DNA from: JABDIY01 sp963803875
Lineage (GTDB): Bacteria; Actinomycetota; Acidimicrobiia; Acidimicrobiales; SZUA-35
Assembly (NCBI GenBank): GCA_963803875.1
Contig: CAWDOA010000006.1
Span: 1 to 64,000 of the forward strand
DNA length: 64,000 bases
Direction: 5' to 3'
Shown here: piece by piece, positions 18,397 through 26,373 of the stretch
Layout: the number at the start of each line of letters is the position of its first letter
Position numbering within the stretch: position 1 is the first letter of the stretch
Position numbers and translations under genes: made by a program
Notes under the pieces: model-generated
Told to the model about the DNA's origin: nothing
Database searches by the model: none
The model's input: the letters and a program-made list of their open reading frames with translations, nothing else

Positions 18397-19202
18397 GCAG
18401 TGACGCAGAAGCCCGGCTCGAACGACGGCTGGCCCGAGAACGGGCGGCCCGACTGGAGGCCGAGCAGATAGCCGAGAAAGGCCTGCGCGATCTCTACCTG
18501 GCCAACCAGAACCTCGACCATCTCGTGACGGCGCGAACGCTGGAACTTCAGTCGGCTCGGATCGAGTTGGAGCGTTCAGCGATGCGGCGAGAATCGTTCT
18601 TGGCGTCCCTTTCACGACAGGTGCGGACGCCGCTGAATGGGGTGGTGGGCATGCTCGACCTGCTGGAGGGTCACCTTGCCGATCCCCAGGGCCGCAGCTA
18701 TGTATCGTCGGCCCGGGATTCGGCGGGAGATCTGCTGAAGCTGTTTTCTCGCCTGATTCTCTTCGTAGACCTCGATGACGGCGGGCGGGTGGAGCCAGCC
18801 GAGGTCGAATTGTCGGCAACCTTGGCGAACATCAATGACCGCTGGTCCCGGGAGGCGTTGGCAAGTGGCCAGCTGTTGTTCGTGGAGAACCGAACGCCGA
18901 CCGACACTGTCGTCTTCACCATCGGTGAACATCTCGAACTGCTGCTGGGGGAGCTCATCGACAATGCCATTTCCCACTCGGGGCCAGGCAGCCTCACCCT
19001 CGACGCTGAGCTGGGTGATGAGACGGTGGTCTTGCGCCTCACCGACCCGGGCGGTGGAGGGGAGAGCACCATGGTCGATGAGTTTGACGGTATGGGACTG
19101 GCGTTGTCGGAAAGGTTGGCGGCAACCATCGGAGCAACGATCGACGTCCCCGACGAGTTCGACGGGCCGACCACAGTGACTGTCACTGTGCCGCTGAAGT
19201 GA
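18393..19202 (+). CDS. H-NOX-associated histidine-kinase-like protein lacking the phospho-acceptor His
   Basis: 269 residues from the GTG at 18393, which overlaps the H-NOX stop. A long N-terminal coiled coil (EARLERRLARERAARLEAEQ onward, about residues 5-65) resembles the linker of H-NOX-partner kinases. The HisKA-like box reads SRQVRTPLNGVVGM where functional kinases have SHELRTPL: the acceptor His is Arg and the following Glu is Gln. The ATPase domain looks preserved (LGELIDNAISHS, LTDPGGGGES, GMGLALSERLAATIG). It may be a pseudokinase that binds ATP, a scaffold or an inhibitor of the neighbouring hybrid kinase. Its last four codons lie inside the first copy of a 16-bp tandem repeat, so the C-terminus could vary with repeat number. 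Confidence 0.85.
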   Translation: MSSDAEARLERRLARERAARLEAEQIAEKGLRDLYLANQNLDHLVTARTLELQSARIELERSAMRRESFLASLSRQVRTPLNGVVGMLDLLEGHLADPQGRSYVSSARDSAGDLLKLFSRLILFVDLDDGGRVEPAEVELSATLANINDRWSREALASGQLLFVENRTPTDTVVFTIGEHLELLLGELIDNAISHSGPGSLTLDAELGDETVVLRLTDPGGGGESTMVDEFDGMGLALSERLAATIGATIDVPDEFDGPTTVTVTVPLK

Positions 19203-19302
19203 CCTGCCGCTGAAGTGACCTGCCGCTGAAGTGACCTGCCGCTGAAGTGACCTGCCGCTGAAGTGACCTGCCGCTGAAGTGACCTGCCGCTGAAGTGACC
19301 TG
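19191..19302. repeat. Seven perfect tandem copies of a 16-bp unit (VNTR)
   Basis: CCGCTGAAGTGACCTG is repeated exactly seven times without a mismatch (112 bp). The first unit encodes the last codons and the stop of the kinase-like gene (CCG CTG AAG TGA). The array fills the gap to the convergent response-regulator gene. Perfect identity points to recent slippage expansion. Confidence 0.97.
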
Positions 19303-19331
19303 CCGGCGAGCTGGCTAGCTGGTCGGGCTGA

Positions 19332-20042
19332 CTAACCGGTCGACGCCATTCGGTATCCGACACCCCTGACAGTTTTGATGTGGCGCACGCCGTTGGCGTC
19401 GATCTTCTTGCGAAGGTTGCCGATGTGCACATCGACCACATGATCGTCGAACCACGAATCTCCCCACACGGTCTCCAGGAGAAGCTGGCGGGAGTGGACC
19501 ATCTTCGGGTTGGAACTGAGTGTTGCGAGGAGATCGAACTCGATTCTGGTGAGCTCGAGGTTCTCGCCGGCAGCGATGACTTCGCGCGATTCGGTGTTCA
19601 GTTCGAGATCGCCCACCCGCGTCACTGTTGATTCCTCCTCGATGGATCCCATGCGGGGACGGCGTAGAAGGACGTTCACCCGGGCAACCAGCTCTCGTGG
19701 TGAGAACGGTTTGGTCATGTAGTCGTCGGCGCCCACGGCGAGTCCGATGAGTTTGTCGACCTCGGCGTCTTTGCCGGTGACCATGATGATGTACGCATCG
19801 GTGAACGTACGGAGTTGGCGACAGACTTCGGTGCCGTCGAGCCCGGGCAGGACGAGATCCAACAGCACGACATCGGGTTGGAAACTACGTACGTGTTCGA
19901 GGGCTTCCTCGCCGGTTGCCTCGATCGAGACCCGGTATCCTTCGGCCTCCAGCGCCACCCGCAGAATCTCTTGAAACTCAGGCGCGTCCTCAACCACCAG
20001 GATCCTGGCTTGGTCAGATCCGGTTTGAGCTTGGAAACGCAT
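19332..20042 (-). CDS. OmpR/PhoB-family response regulator
   Basis: 236 residues: a receiver domain (RILVVEDAPEFQEIL; acceptor Asp in VVLLDLVLPGLDG; Lys in YMTKPFSPREL) followed by a winged-helix trans_reg_C domain (LELTRIEFDLLATLSSNP, VVDVHIGNLRKKID, IKTVRGVGYRM). It is an orphan: no kinase gene is adjacent in the same direction, but the H-NOX/hybrid-kinase operon converges on it across the 16-bp repeat array. Regulators of this class bind direct repeats with an 11-bp period, which is exactly what precedes the three units at 7754, 12655 and 14679. That makes it the best local candidate for their regulator (inference). Its own upstream region holds no matching 11-bp pair. Confidence 0.92.
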   Translation of the reverse strand: MRFQAQTGSDQARILVVEDAPEFQEILRVALEAEGYRVSIEATGEEALEHVRSFQPDVVLLDLVLPGLDGTEVCRQLRTFTDAYIIMVTGKDAEVDKLIGLAVGADDYMTKPFSPRELVARVNVLLRRPRMGSIEEESTVTRVGDLELNTESREVIAAGENLELTRIEFDLLATLSSNPKMVHSRQLLLETVWGDSWFDDHVVDVHIGNLRKKIDANGVRHIKTVRGVGYRMASTG

Positions 20043-20077
20043 GACGATTCTCTAAACGGCATCAAGAGGAGTGGTCT

Positions 20078-20572
20078 TTAGGCTGGGCCGTCCGGATCAA
20101 GTGGCCGTGGCGACCGTTTTCGCCATTCTCGCCAGAACCGGTCTGGTGGTGGGGTGAGTTCATGCCTGCGAGTGTGGGTGAGGTCCCGTCTTGTAGCGAC
20201 AATGTGGGGGGCGTGAAAGAGAGTCCGGCTTCGGGTGAGGATGCGGTGTCGGGTGCTTGTGGGGATCGCATCGATTGTGTAGACACCGCGGCGGAGGCGG
20301 CGGATGCGTCCGTTGCGGATTTCCCAGCGGAGTGCGTCGGAGACGACTTTGGAGGCCCGTCCCCATAGCGTGTAGCCGTCTTGGGCGAGTTGGTTCACCA
20401 ATTGTTTGATGGTGGAGAGGCCTTGGGTGATGTAGGTGGTGAGTACGTATCGGAGGTCGCGGCCGGTGAGGGCGTTGTGGGTGTCGATCGGTTCATAGCC
20501 TGGCTCTGGGCAGGCCGATGCGGCCCTGGTGGGCGGTTCGGGGTTATTCGGTTGTGGTTGGTATTCGTTCAT
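20078..20572 (-). CDS. Small basic protein of unknown function downstream of an HNH gene
   Basis: 164 residues. It is Pro/Asn-rich at the N-terminus, then has a compact basic segment (YVLTTYITQGLSTIKQLVNQ, LWGRASKVVSDALRWEIRNG, RIRRLRRGVYTIDAI) that looks like a small helix-turn-helix or winged-helix with a terminal beta hairpin. The ATG at 20572 overlaps the end of the HNH gene by 29 bp. An internally deleted fragment of a close relative lies at 60771-60882. I do not recognise the family; a DNA-binding partner of the HNH/DUF222 protein is a guess from context. Confidence 0.55.
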   Translation of the reverse strand: MNEYQPQPNNPEPPTRAASACPEPGYEPIDTHNALTGRDLRYVLTTYITQGLSTIKQLVNQLAQDGYTLWGRASKVVSDALRWEIRNGRIRRLRRGVYTIDAIPTSTRHRILTRSRTLFHAPHIVATRRDLTHTRRHELTPPPDRFWREWRKRSPRPLDPDGPA

Positions 20573-21841
20573 GGCGTTTCCTGTGGTGGTTTCGTGCCCT
20601 GGCCGGGTGGGCTGTGGGGAGGGGAATGGTTTTCCAGGTGTGCCCGTCGGGTTTGATCACGGTGAGCATCCGTTCGGGGTCGAGGACGATGCGCCAGCCG
20701 TCGTCGTGGACTCGGTGGTGGTGCACTGTGCAGAGGGGGATGAGGTTGTTGAGGTCGGTTGGTCCGTCGGTCTCCCATTCGATGATGTGGTGGATTTCGC
20801 AGTGGTCGAACCGCACATCACATATGGCACAGGTGGGGTACATGACCCGGAGGGCTGCCCGTTGGGCGTCGGTGGCGGTCCGATGATGACCGGCCGACGG
20901 CGAGTGCCCGGCCGGATGGTCCGAGGACGGTGTGGGTGATCCAGGCGTCGCAGAGCAGTCGGCGCAGGTTTGATAGTGGGATGTCGTTGCCGGCTCCGGT
21001 GTGTTTGGTCGTGTGGTCCCATACACCGGTACGGAGGGTGTCGAGATCACAGACGACGTGTATTGACGCCCGGCCTCGGGAACCGTTGGCCGAGTCGATC
21101 AGTGATGTCAGAGCTTGGCGTTGAGGTGTTCGCCGTGATGCACCGGCACGCCGGCGTCGCTGGCTTGTTGAGCGAGCGTGCGTGCTTCGGCGTCTATGGC
21201 GTTCTGGAACCTTCTCCCCGACGACGCGTCCAGGTCGAGGCGTGCTTGCCAGCGGCCATCACCACCGGTCCAGGACCGGAACGAGTTCTTGTCGTGCTCG
21301 GTGTCGTGTTCTGGTCTCTCCGTCGTCGGAGATTCGGTCGGCAAGTCCACGGAGCCAGGTGGAGAATCGTTGCGGGTTCATGCGGGTGGCTTTGCGGGCG
21401 ATCGATCCGTCGCGGCCGTCGAATTCGGTCTGCCATTGGGGGTTGTGACGCAACCGGTGGCGGGCCGATGCGACGGTGTCGAGGTTGGCGGTGGGGACTG
21501 TGCCTGCCATGAACCCTCGGGTGAGGGATGGCAGCCTGTGGGCCAGTTCGGCTCGGCGTTGCACCCGGCGGGCCTCGGTGGTGGATTGTTTCCCGGCGGT
21601 GGAGAACACGTCTTCAGCTGACAGGCCACCCAACTCGCCAAGACGGGCCGCAGCGGTGGAGCCGACACCCTCCAGCCGGCGGATCACCCGCTGGTTGGAC
21701 ACGGACCAGATCGATGATCTCGTCCTCGGACAACCCCGCTACCGGGGCCTGATCCAGAAGCGACGCGTGTTCCCGCAAACACACCGACACCGACACCTCG
21801 GTACCGGTAGCGGGAACGATCAACTTCATACCATCCATCAT
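20544..21841 (-). pseudogene. DUF222/13E12-type HNH endonuclease, several frameshifts
   Basis: The C-terminal HNH nuclease motif is clear: CAICDVRFDHCEIHHIIEW, then NNLIPLCTVHHHRVHDDGW. The N-terminal DUF222-like region can be followed through two other frames (ELAHRLPSLTRGFMAGTVP, RHRLRHNPQWQTEFDGRDG, FQNAIDAEARTLAQQASD). Frame changes are needed near 21690, 21320, 21100 and 20920; joined, the product would be about 430 residues, normal for these repeat-family proteins of actinobacteria. The start at 21841 (MMDGMKLIVPA) is the best candidate. As written it cannot make a whole protein. The family is often multicopy and prone to decay, so both true decay and sequencing indels are possible. Confidence 0.78.
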
Positions 21842-21984
21842 GACCAAGGGGTATGACAGAGTTCCGATGCCCATGCCGCCCGGCCACGAAAAGCGGCAGC
21901 GGGACCTCGGGCCCTAGCCCCAGGCTCGGCAGGGGCCCACAATCCACCGGAGATGATCCCGGTTTCTGCGAGAGGACGCATTTG

Positions 21985-23235
21985 ATGGAGCTGACCGAAC
22001 AGATGGACCCTTTCGATGCGGTCAACTACTTCTTCAATCGAGCAGCGAGCATCGCCATGGTCTCCGCATCCACCGAGACTGTGCTCGAAACGCCCCATCG
22101 CGAGTTGCGAGTTGAGGTGCAGATCCGACGCGACAGCGGCGTTCTGGAGACCTACATCGGGTATCGGGTACAACACGACAACTCGCGAGGGCCCTTCAAG
22201 GGCGGGGTTCGGTATCATCCGGCTGCTGCTATCGAGGAAGTTCGGGCTCTAGCGTCGCTGATGACATGGAAGACGGCGTTGGTCGACATTCCCTTTGGCG
22301 GGGCCAAGGGAGGAATCGCAGTCGACGTGGGATCGTTCAGCTCTAATGAACTCGAACGCCTGACCCGCTTCTACGTGCGCCAGATCTCTCGACTCATCGG
22401 TCCCAACACCGATATTCCCGCCCCCGACATGTACACCAATGAGCAGGTGATGGCCTGGTTCCTCGATGAGTACGAGCAACTGCACGGTCACGCGCCGGCA
22501 GTGGTGACGGGTAAACCCCTCGCCCTTGGTGGTTCACCTGGCAGGCTCGAAGCGACCGGCCGGGGCGCAGTGATCGTGCTCAACGAGGTGATTTCAGAGC
22601 TGGGATGGAAACCCGATGAGACCACGGTCGCCATCCAGGGGTTCGGCAACGTCGGGTCGTGGGCTGGACGACTTGCCCATCGCACCGGCTACAGGGTGGT
22701 GGCCGTGTCTGACCGCAAGGGATGTGTGTACGACGAGAACGGGATCGACATCGAAGCCCTCTTGGTTCATCGCGCCGAGACGGGCGCGATGGAGGGGTTC
22801 CCCGGCACGGAGTTGCTCCCTCGGGACGATGTGCTCACGCTGCCGGTAGATGTGCTGATCCCCGCCGCGCTGGGCGAGGTGATTGACGCCGAGAACGCAG
22901 AGCACATTCGAGCCAAGGTGATTCTCGAAGGGGCGAATCACCCCGTGACCCCTTGGGCCGATGCTGTGCTCACCGAGCGGGGCATCACGATCGTGCCCGA
23001 CATCCTGGCAAACGCAGGCGGCGTGATTGTGAGTTACTTCGAGTGGGTCCAGAACATGCAACATTTTCGCTGGACTCAGACCCAGGTGAATGACCAGCTG
23101 GAGCGACGGTTGGTGGATGCCCACCGGCATGTGATTCAGGTTGCTCGCGACCGACGGTGCACCCTGCGGGAGGCTGCGTTCGTGATAGCGGTGGAACGGG
23201 TGGCCGAAGCGTCAGCACTCCGCGGGATGCTGTAA
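21985..23235 (+). CDS. Glu/Leu/Phe/Val dehydrogenase family amino-acid dehydrogenase
   Basis: 416 residues from the ATG at 21985, behind AGAGGA. It catalyses reversible NAD(P)-dependent oxidative deamination of an amino acid to its 2-oxo acid. The dimerisation/substrate domain has GPFKGGVRYHP, MTWKTALVDIPFGGAKGGI split around the substrate Lys, and the catalytic Asp in PAPDMYTNEQVMAWFLDEY. The Rossmann domain has VAIQGFGNVGSWAG. Length and motifs match glutamate dehydrogenases of Gram-positive bacteria. Leucine or valine dehydrogenase activity cannot be excluded, and would suit the nearby bkd operon. A copy of the palindromic repeat begins six bases after its stop. Confidence 0.93.
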   Translation: MELTEQMDPFDAVNYFFNRAASIAMVSASTETVLETPHRELRVEVQIRRDSGVLETYIGYRVQHDNSRGPFKGGVRYHPAAAIEEVRALASLMTWKTALVDIPFGGAKGGIAVDVGSFSSNELERLTRFYVRQISRLIGPNTDIPAPDMYTNEQVMAWFLDEYEQLHGHAPAVVTGKPLALGGSPGRLEATGRGAVIVLNEVISELGWKPDETTVAIQGFGNVGSWAGRLAHRTGYRVVAVSDRKGCVYDENGIDIEALLVHRAETGAMEGFPGTELLPRDDVLTLPVDVLIPAALGEVIDAENAEHIRAKVILEGANHPVTPWADAVLTERGITIVPDILANAGGVIVSYFEWVQNMQHFRWTQTQVNDQLERRLVDAHRHVIQVARDRRCTLREAAFVIAVERVAEASALRGML

Positions 23236-23240
23236 CCCCC

Positions 23241-23322
23241 CCAAATTCCTGTTGATAGCCACACTGTTTGTGGCCACAGCGAGGGCAGAAAGCCCGTTTG
23301 TGGCTGTCGACAGGAATTTCCG
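23241..23322 (-). repeat. Palindromic repeat family, copy B (reverse orientation)
   Basis: Arms AAATTCCTGTTGATAGCCAC and GTGGCTGTCGACAGGAATTT. The internal GGCAGAAAG is the complement of the TTTCTGCC marker, so this copy is inverted relative to copies A, D and E. It sits between the dehydrogenase stop and the convergent peptidase stop. Confidence 0.87.
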
Positions 23323-23326
23323 GTAG

Positions 23327-24643
23327 CTACCGGCCGAGGTGGTGCAGGATCCGTTCGTACAGGGCGGCGGTCCGTTCGACCGATTCGACCGACACCCGCT
23401 CGTCGTGGCCGTGGAAACGGGAAAGCAGGTCCGAGAAGGTGGTCTGGTTGTCGTACAAACCCACGCCGTAGGTCGCCACGCCCCGTTTGCGCCAGAAACG
23501 AGCGTCGGTGGCCACCGGCATGAGCGTGGGGATCAGCTTGCGGTGGCCTTCGAGGTCGTAGACGCCTTCGGCGATCGCCTGCCACATGGCAGTGTCGGTA
23601 GGGCTGATGGATGCGGGGTTGTTGCTCCGTGATTCAATTTCAACGGCATCCCCGGCTGGCCCCATGGCGTGGCGAACATACGCGTCGACGGACTCTCGGG
23701 TCGATCCCGGCAAGGCTCGGATGTCGAGTTCGGTTTTGGCCTTATCGGCGATGATGTTGGCTTTGGTCCCCATTCGCGCCTGGTTGGCCGAGATCGTCAG
23801 ATGGGTGCAGGCGTGCACGTAGCTGGCGAACAACGGGTCGGTTTCGGCGATCGTATCGATGGCGTCGTCGACCAGATCGGGGTCTTTGAGTGCGTCGGCG
23901 ATGTTGTGCGCCAGGCCGATGCCATCGACGAACTCGGTCCATTGGGTTCCTATCTCCGCCGGTGAGGGTGTGGCCAGCAGGTTGTGGAGGGCGTGGACCA
24001 TCTTCTCCAGCGCGTTGTCGGCGCCGTAGGGCGAGGAACCGTGGGAGGGAACACCGGTGGTCTTGAGCCTGGCGAAGAAGCTGCCCTTCTCGCCCACCGA
24101 CACCGGAATGGCCGGGCTCGTACCAGCCTTCGGATACGCCACTTCGGTGAGCATGTAGTCGGCGCCAACGAGGTCCCAGTGGTCCCTCGTCAATCGGTAG
24201 GACCCCTTCATGCCACCGGCTTCTTCGTCGGCTACCGCTGCGAAGATGAGGTCGCCCTTTGGTTGCAGCTCACCCCGGATGTAGGGCCGTACGGCATGAG
24301 CGCAGGCGGCGACGATGTTGAGCATGTCCACGGCGCCACGTCCGTAGATGAAGCCGTCGACGATGTCGGCGGCGAACGGGTCTTGGGTCCAGCCGTCTGC
24401 GTCGGCGGGGACGACGTCGAGGTGGGGAACCATGGCCAGCGACGGGGCCCCGGGATCGGTTCCTTCGATCCGATATACCAGCGACTGGCGTCCCGGGGCC
24501 GGTTCGAATATCTGACCTTCGACCCCGAAGTAGTCCAGCAGCGTGGCGACCGAGCGGTGTTCTTGACCGCTCTCGGGCAGGCCGGTGTTCACACACCCGT
24601 TACGGATCATTGTCCGCAGCAGCTCGACGACTTCAGAACTCAG
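23327..24643 (-). CDS. M20-family metallopeptidase (dipeptidase/deacylase)
   Basis: About 438 residues with M20 zinc-peptidase motifs: MVPHLDVVPADADGW (metal His/Asp), IYGRGAVDMLN (bridging Asp), VADEEAGGMKGS (catalytic Glu pair), THLTISANQARMGTKANIIA in the lid domain, and a late HGHDERV metal His. It likely hydrolyses small peptides or N-acyl amino acids in the cytoplasm. The conserved N-terminus appears to begin at LSSEVVELLRTMIRNGC, whose first codon is CTG (24643) and overlaps the upstream lyase stop as CTGA; the first ATG is at 24610. An open frame continues upstream for 1.5 kb only because it happens to match the lyase frame. Confidence 0.88.
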   Translation of the reverse strand: MSSEVVELLRTMIRNGCVNTGLPESGQEHRSVATLLDYFGVEGQIFEPAPGRQSLVYRIEGTDPGAPSLAMVPHLDVVPADADGWTQDPFAADIVDGFIYGRGAVDMLNIVAACAHAVRPYIRGELQPKGDLIFAAVADEEAGGMKGSYRLTRDHWDLVGADYMLTEVAYPKAGTSPAIPVSVGEKGSFFARLKTTGVPSHGSSPYGADNALEKMVHALHNLLATPSPAEIGTQWTEFVDGIGLAHNIADALKDPDLVDDAIDTIAETDPLFASYVHACTHLTISANQARMGTKANIIADKAKTELDIRALPGSTRESVDAYVRHAMGPAGDAVEIESRSNNPASISPTDTAMWQAIAEGVYDLEGHRKLIPTLMPVATDARFWRKRGVATYGVGLYDNQTTFSDLLSRFHGHDERVSVESVERTAALYERILHHLGR

Positions 24644-25834
24644 GGCGTGCTCCCTTCGACAGCCCGATGGAGGCGGGCAATGGCATCTTCGATCAGTTCG
24701 GTGGGTGCGGCGATGGTCATTCGGGCGAAGCCGGCGCCCTCTCGGCCGAACCAGTGGCCGGGGCTCAATCCCAGCCGGGCGGAGTGCGCCAACCAGGTGG
24801 CCAGTTCGGGTACGTCCATCCCCAGCGCTCTGAAGTCGAGCCAGGCGAGATAGGTGCCCTCCAGTTCGACCAATGAGATTGGATCGGGGAGTTGGCGTGT
24901 GCAACAACTCGGCGTTGGTGCGAACGAGGTCGAGCAGAGCGTCGACCCAGGGTCCACCGGTGGAATAGGCGGCCTCGAATGCGGTGAGACCGAACACGTT
25001 GTTGCGGGTGAGATGCAGTTGCGAACTCTTCGATTCGAACCGTTCCACCACTTCGTCGGAATTGGTGATGACGAGTGTGTCGCACACGCCGGCCAGCCCG
25101 AATGTCTTGATCGGACCGTGCAGCGCCGCCCACCGAGCACCCGAGGTGGCTGCGATGGTGGAGAACGGTGTGAACGAGTGGGGGCTCAGTATCAGGTCGG
25201 CGTGGATCTCGTCGGCGATGACGAAGACGTCGTGACGAGCGCAGATACCGGCCACCGCTGACAGCTCGGTCGGAGTCCACACCCGCCCCACCGGGTTGTG
25301 GGGATTGCAGAGGATCATCGCCGTTGTCGACGGATCGGCGGCTTTGTTCTCCAGGTCGGTGAGGTCGATCTGATAGCCGCCGTCGGTGAAGTTCAGGGCG
25401 TTCCGCACCACTGTTCGCTCGGCCGAGGTGACCAACGGTTTGAAGTCGGTGAACACCGGCGGTTGCAGGATCACGCCCTCGCCAGGTTGGGTGAACTGCT
25501 CGATCAGCACACCGATCGACGTGCCGACACTGGGACTCACCAGGGTCGCCAGACCCGGCCGATTCCAGTTGTGGCGCTGCGACATCCAGGCCCAGAAGCT
25601 GTCGGCGAGGGTGGCCGGTCGGGTCTCATAACCGAACCAGCCAGCACCGGCTCTGGCTTCGAGGGCGGCGGTGATGTTTGGCGCAAGCTCGAGGTAGGGC
25701 TCGGCGATCCACAAGGGTAGGAGCCCGTCGCTGCCGCCAAAGTGCCGGTCGAGGGCTGGTGGGTCGATGGCCTGAGCATTGGGAGTCAGCGACTTCGGGA
25801 GAATGCCAGTGATGGAGAAACCGTAGTTTGCCAA
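24640..25834 (-). CDS. PatB/MalY-type aminotransferase-fold C-S lyase, one frameshift
   Basis: A fold-type I PLP enzyme of the cystathionine beta-lyase (PatB/MalY) group, which cleaves cystathionine or cysteine conjugates. Landmarks are LLPLWIAEPYLEL, AGWFGYETRP, VFTDFKPLV, CNPHNPVGRVWTPTEL, IADEIHADLILSPHSFTPF and NNVFGLTAFEAAYSTGG. At the usual PLP-lysine site this protein reads GPIKTFGLAG, consistent with the family. The frame breaks at about 24898: the true C-terminus continues as LPDPISLVELEGTYLAWLDF and GRMTIAAP-like sequence to the TGA at 24640. The probable start is the TTG at 25834; an upstream ATG at 25885 would overlap the divergent gene. It is coupled to the M20 peptidase. Confidence 0.82.
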
Positions 25835-25883
25835 AGGACCATCGGACCTACCGGAGTTCGTGTCGTGGTTGCAGACTCGAGCC

Positions 25884-26228
25884 ATGGCCGCAACCAAGAA
25901 AGCGAAGGTCGCCAGCACCGACAAGACAACCAACCTCGAGGTCCCCGTGTCGGGCGAGCTTTCGCTGGACGAGATGGAGTCGATACTGCTCGAGACGGCG
26001 ACCGATCTGGGCATGTACTTTTCCCGGATCACGGTGTTGGGAACACGACAGTACCCCGGCAACCGCCACTGGCACCTGAAGCAGGATCCGCGGACCAAGG
26101 GTTGCCTCGACGTCACCTACTGGCCGGCGGGATCGTCGATGTGGATCTCGATGCGCAACTACGAACCGGAGTGGGTGCACGAATCGGGGTATCGCCTCCG
26201 CGATCAACTCCAACGACGTTTGACGTAA
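25884..26228 (+). CDS. Small conserved-looking protein of unknown function
   Basis: 114 residues, starting MAATKKAKVAS with a basic tail, then a compact alpha/beta domain (LDEMESILLETATDLGMYF, WHLKQDPRTKGCLDVTYWP, SSMWISMRNYEPEWVHESGY). No transmembrane or signal segment. It is divergent from the lyase gene, with start codons nearly back to back, and followed by palindromic repeat copy C. I do not recognise the family; codon use and the ordered hydrophobic pattern support a real gene. Confidence 0.65.
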   Translation: MAATKKAKVASTDKTTNLEVPVSGELSLDEMESILLETATDLGMYFSRITVLGTRQYPGNRHWHLKQDPRTKGCLDVTYWPAGSSMWISMRNYEPEWVHESGYRLRDQLQRRLT

Positions 26229-26238
26229 CCCCCCTTCG

Positions 26239-26319
26239 CCAAATTCCTGTGGAGAGCCACGCTGGCTGTGGCTATCGCAGGGGCAGAAAGGCAGTTTGCA
26301 GCAATCCACAGGAATTTGG
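26239..26319 (-). repeat. Palindromic repeat family, copy C (reverse orientation)
   Basis: Left arm AAATTCCTGTGGAGAGCCAC and right end TCCACAGGAATTT, with internal GGCAGAAAGG (inverted marker). It begins 11 bp after the stop of the small gene and ends 55 bp before the MaoC-domain gene. Confidence 0.85.
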
Positions 26320-26373
26320 GCGACGAGCCGGTGGCTTCGAGAATCGGCCGGCAGGTGTCGTACTGTGGGCGTT

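Noticed and set aside
19191..19302. CRISPR array
   Set aside because: The units are 16 bp, directly adjacent and without spacers, and no cas gene is present. It is a simple tandem repeat.
21890..21960. GC-rich hairpin before the amino-acid dehydrogenase as a riboswitch
   Set aside because: GGGCCC and GGGGCCC can pair, but the region shows no recognisable aptamer motif and lies in leader DNA shared with the end of a broken divergent gene.
23327..26116. A single 929-codon protein combining a lyase and a peptidase
   Set aside because: The lyase's true C-terminus lies in another frame after about 24898 and ends at 24640. The fusion frame between them reads Arg/Pro-rich nonsense, so these are two genes and one frameshift.
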